A stretch of 14,225 bases of DNA from Candidatus Brockarchaeota archaeon (GTDB lineage Archaea; Thermoproteota; EX4484-205; DTQO01), in NCBI GenBank assembly GCA_017601265.1, contig JAFNJA010000010.1, forward strand, positions 10,904-25,128, given 5' to 3'. How positions within the stretch are numbered: the first letter of the stretch is position 1; every line of letters begins with the position of its first letter. A program made the translations under genes and the position numbers. Shown here piece after piece: positions 14,091 through 14,225 of this stretch. The notes under the pieces were generated by a model. That model did no database searches, was not told where the DNA came from, and saw nothing but the letters and a program-made list of their open reading frames with translations.

Positions 14091-14225
14091 GGAACGCCCA
14101 CGCGTACTGAAGAATGCCATCGCCTGCCGTTCAACAACTTTATGGAGGCGCTCCGAGACGACCGATTCACGGCAAGGTTCGTTGGTGCTTGCCTTCTCCG
14201 ACGCCTCTTTCATAGCAGGCCCTTG
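14070..14225 (-). other. Unresolved window edge with an open minus-strand frame
   Basis: The minus strand is open from the window end to a TAA at 14070-14072: AMKEASEKASTNEPCRESVV, then SERLHKVVERQAMAFFSTRG and RSINLYVG. It could be the 3' end of a gene cut by the window. However, its stop would fall inside the palindrome, and the + strand is also open here (NFMEALRDDRFTARFVG from an ATG at 14142). Neither reading matches a family I know. Confidence 0.2.

Overview
The window reads as chromosomal DNA of an archaeon, most likely of the TACK group and perhaps a thaumarchaeon relative. Evidence: TATA boxes at leaderless-type spacing, several TTG/GTG starts, an AbrB-PhoU fusion, ECF-type vitamin transporter subunits, and a single-domain parvulin very like the CsPinA/NmPin proteins of Cenarchaeum and Nitrosopumilus. 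The assignment is inference from gene content; no rRNA or tRNA is present.

Left part (1-7387), GC-rich and intact, all on +: AbrB-PhoU phosphate-signalling regulator; ECF transporter S component; a large SppA-type membrane protease fused to two further extracytoplasmic domains; a GPH/MFS-type sugar symporter; a PD-(D/E)XK-like nuclease plus winged-helix protein with different arginine codon use; the first ~20 codons of a lost SDR dehydrogenase; and the parvulin with its own TATA box.

Middle part (7388-13121), visibly less GC-rich, is an island of decay around one intact operon. A 94-bp direct repeat (90/94 identical) lies at both ends, 7422-7515 and 12930-13023. Just inside the left copy are an AsnC/Lrp-like fragment (-) and a wrecked purH (+). 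Just inside the right copy is a fragment resembling a GH38 alpha-mannosidase. Between them sits a five-gene operon (8814-12333): a small secreted or anchored orphan protein, a surface protein anchored at its C terminus, an ABC ATPase, an ABC-2 permease, and a small two-TM protein with an extracytoplasmic beta domain. The last three genes are tightly packed; two junctions overlap by 8 nt. The ATPase has Glu where the Q-loop Gln should be, as in lantibiotic-type (LanF) exporters. This operon is the best candidate here for an undescribed system: an exporter or self-protection unit with dedicated surface proteins, carried between direct repeats.

Right part (13122-14225): a second ECF S component on -, with four extra N-terminal TM helices and a perfect 9-bp-arm palindrome next to its promoter, then an unresolved edge.

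Most of the intact proteins are membrane or envelope functions: vitamin uptake, sugar uptake, envelope proteolysis and an exporter. Decayed purH, SDR and GH38 pieces show recent gene loss around the repeat-bounded island.
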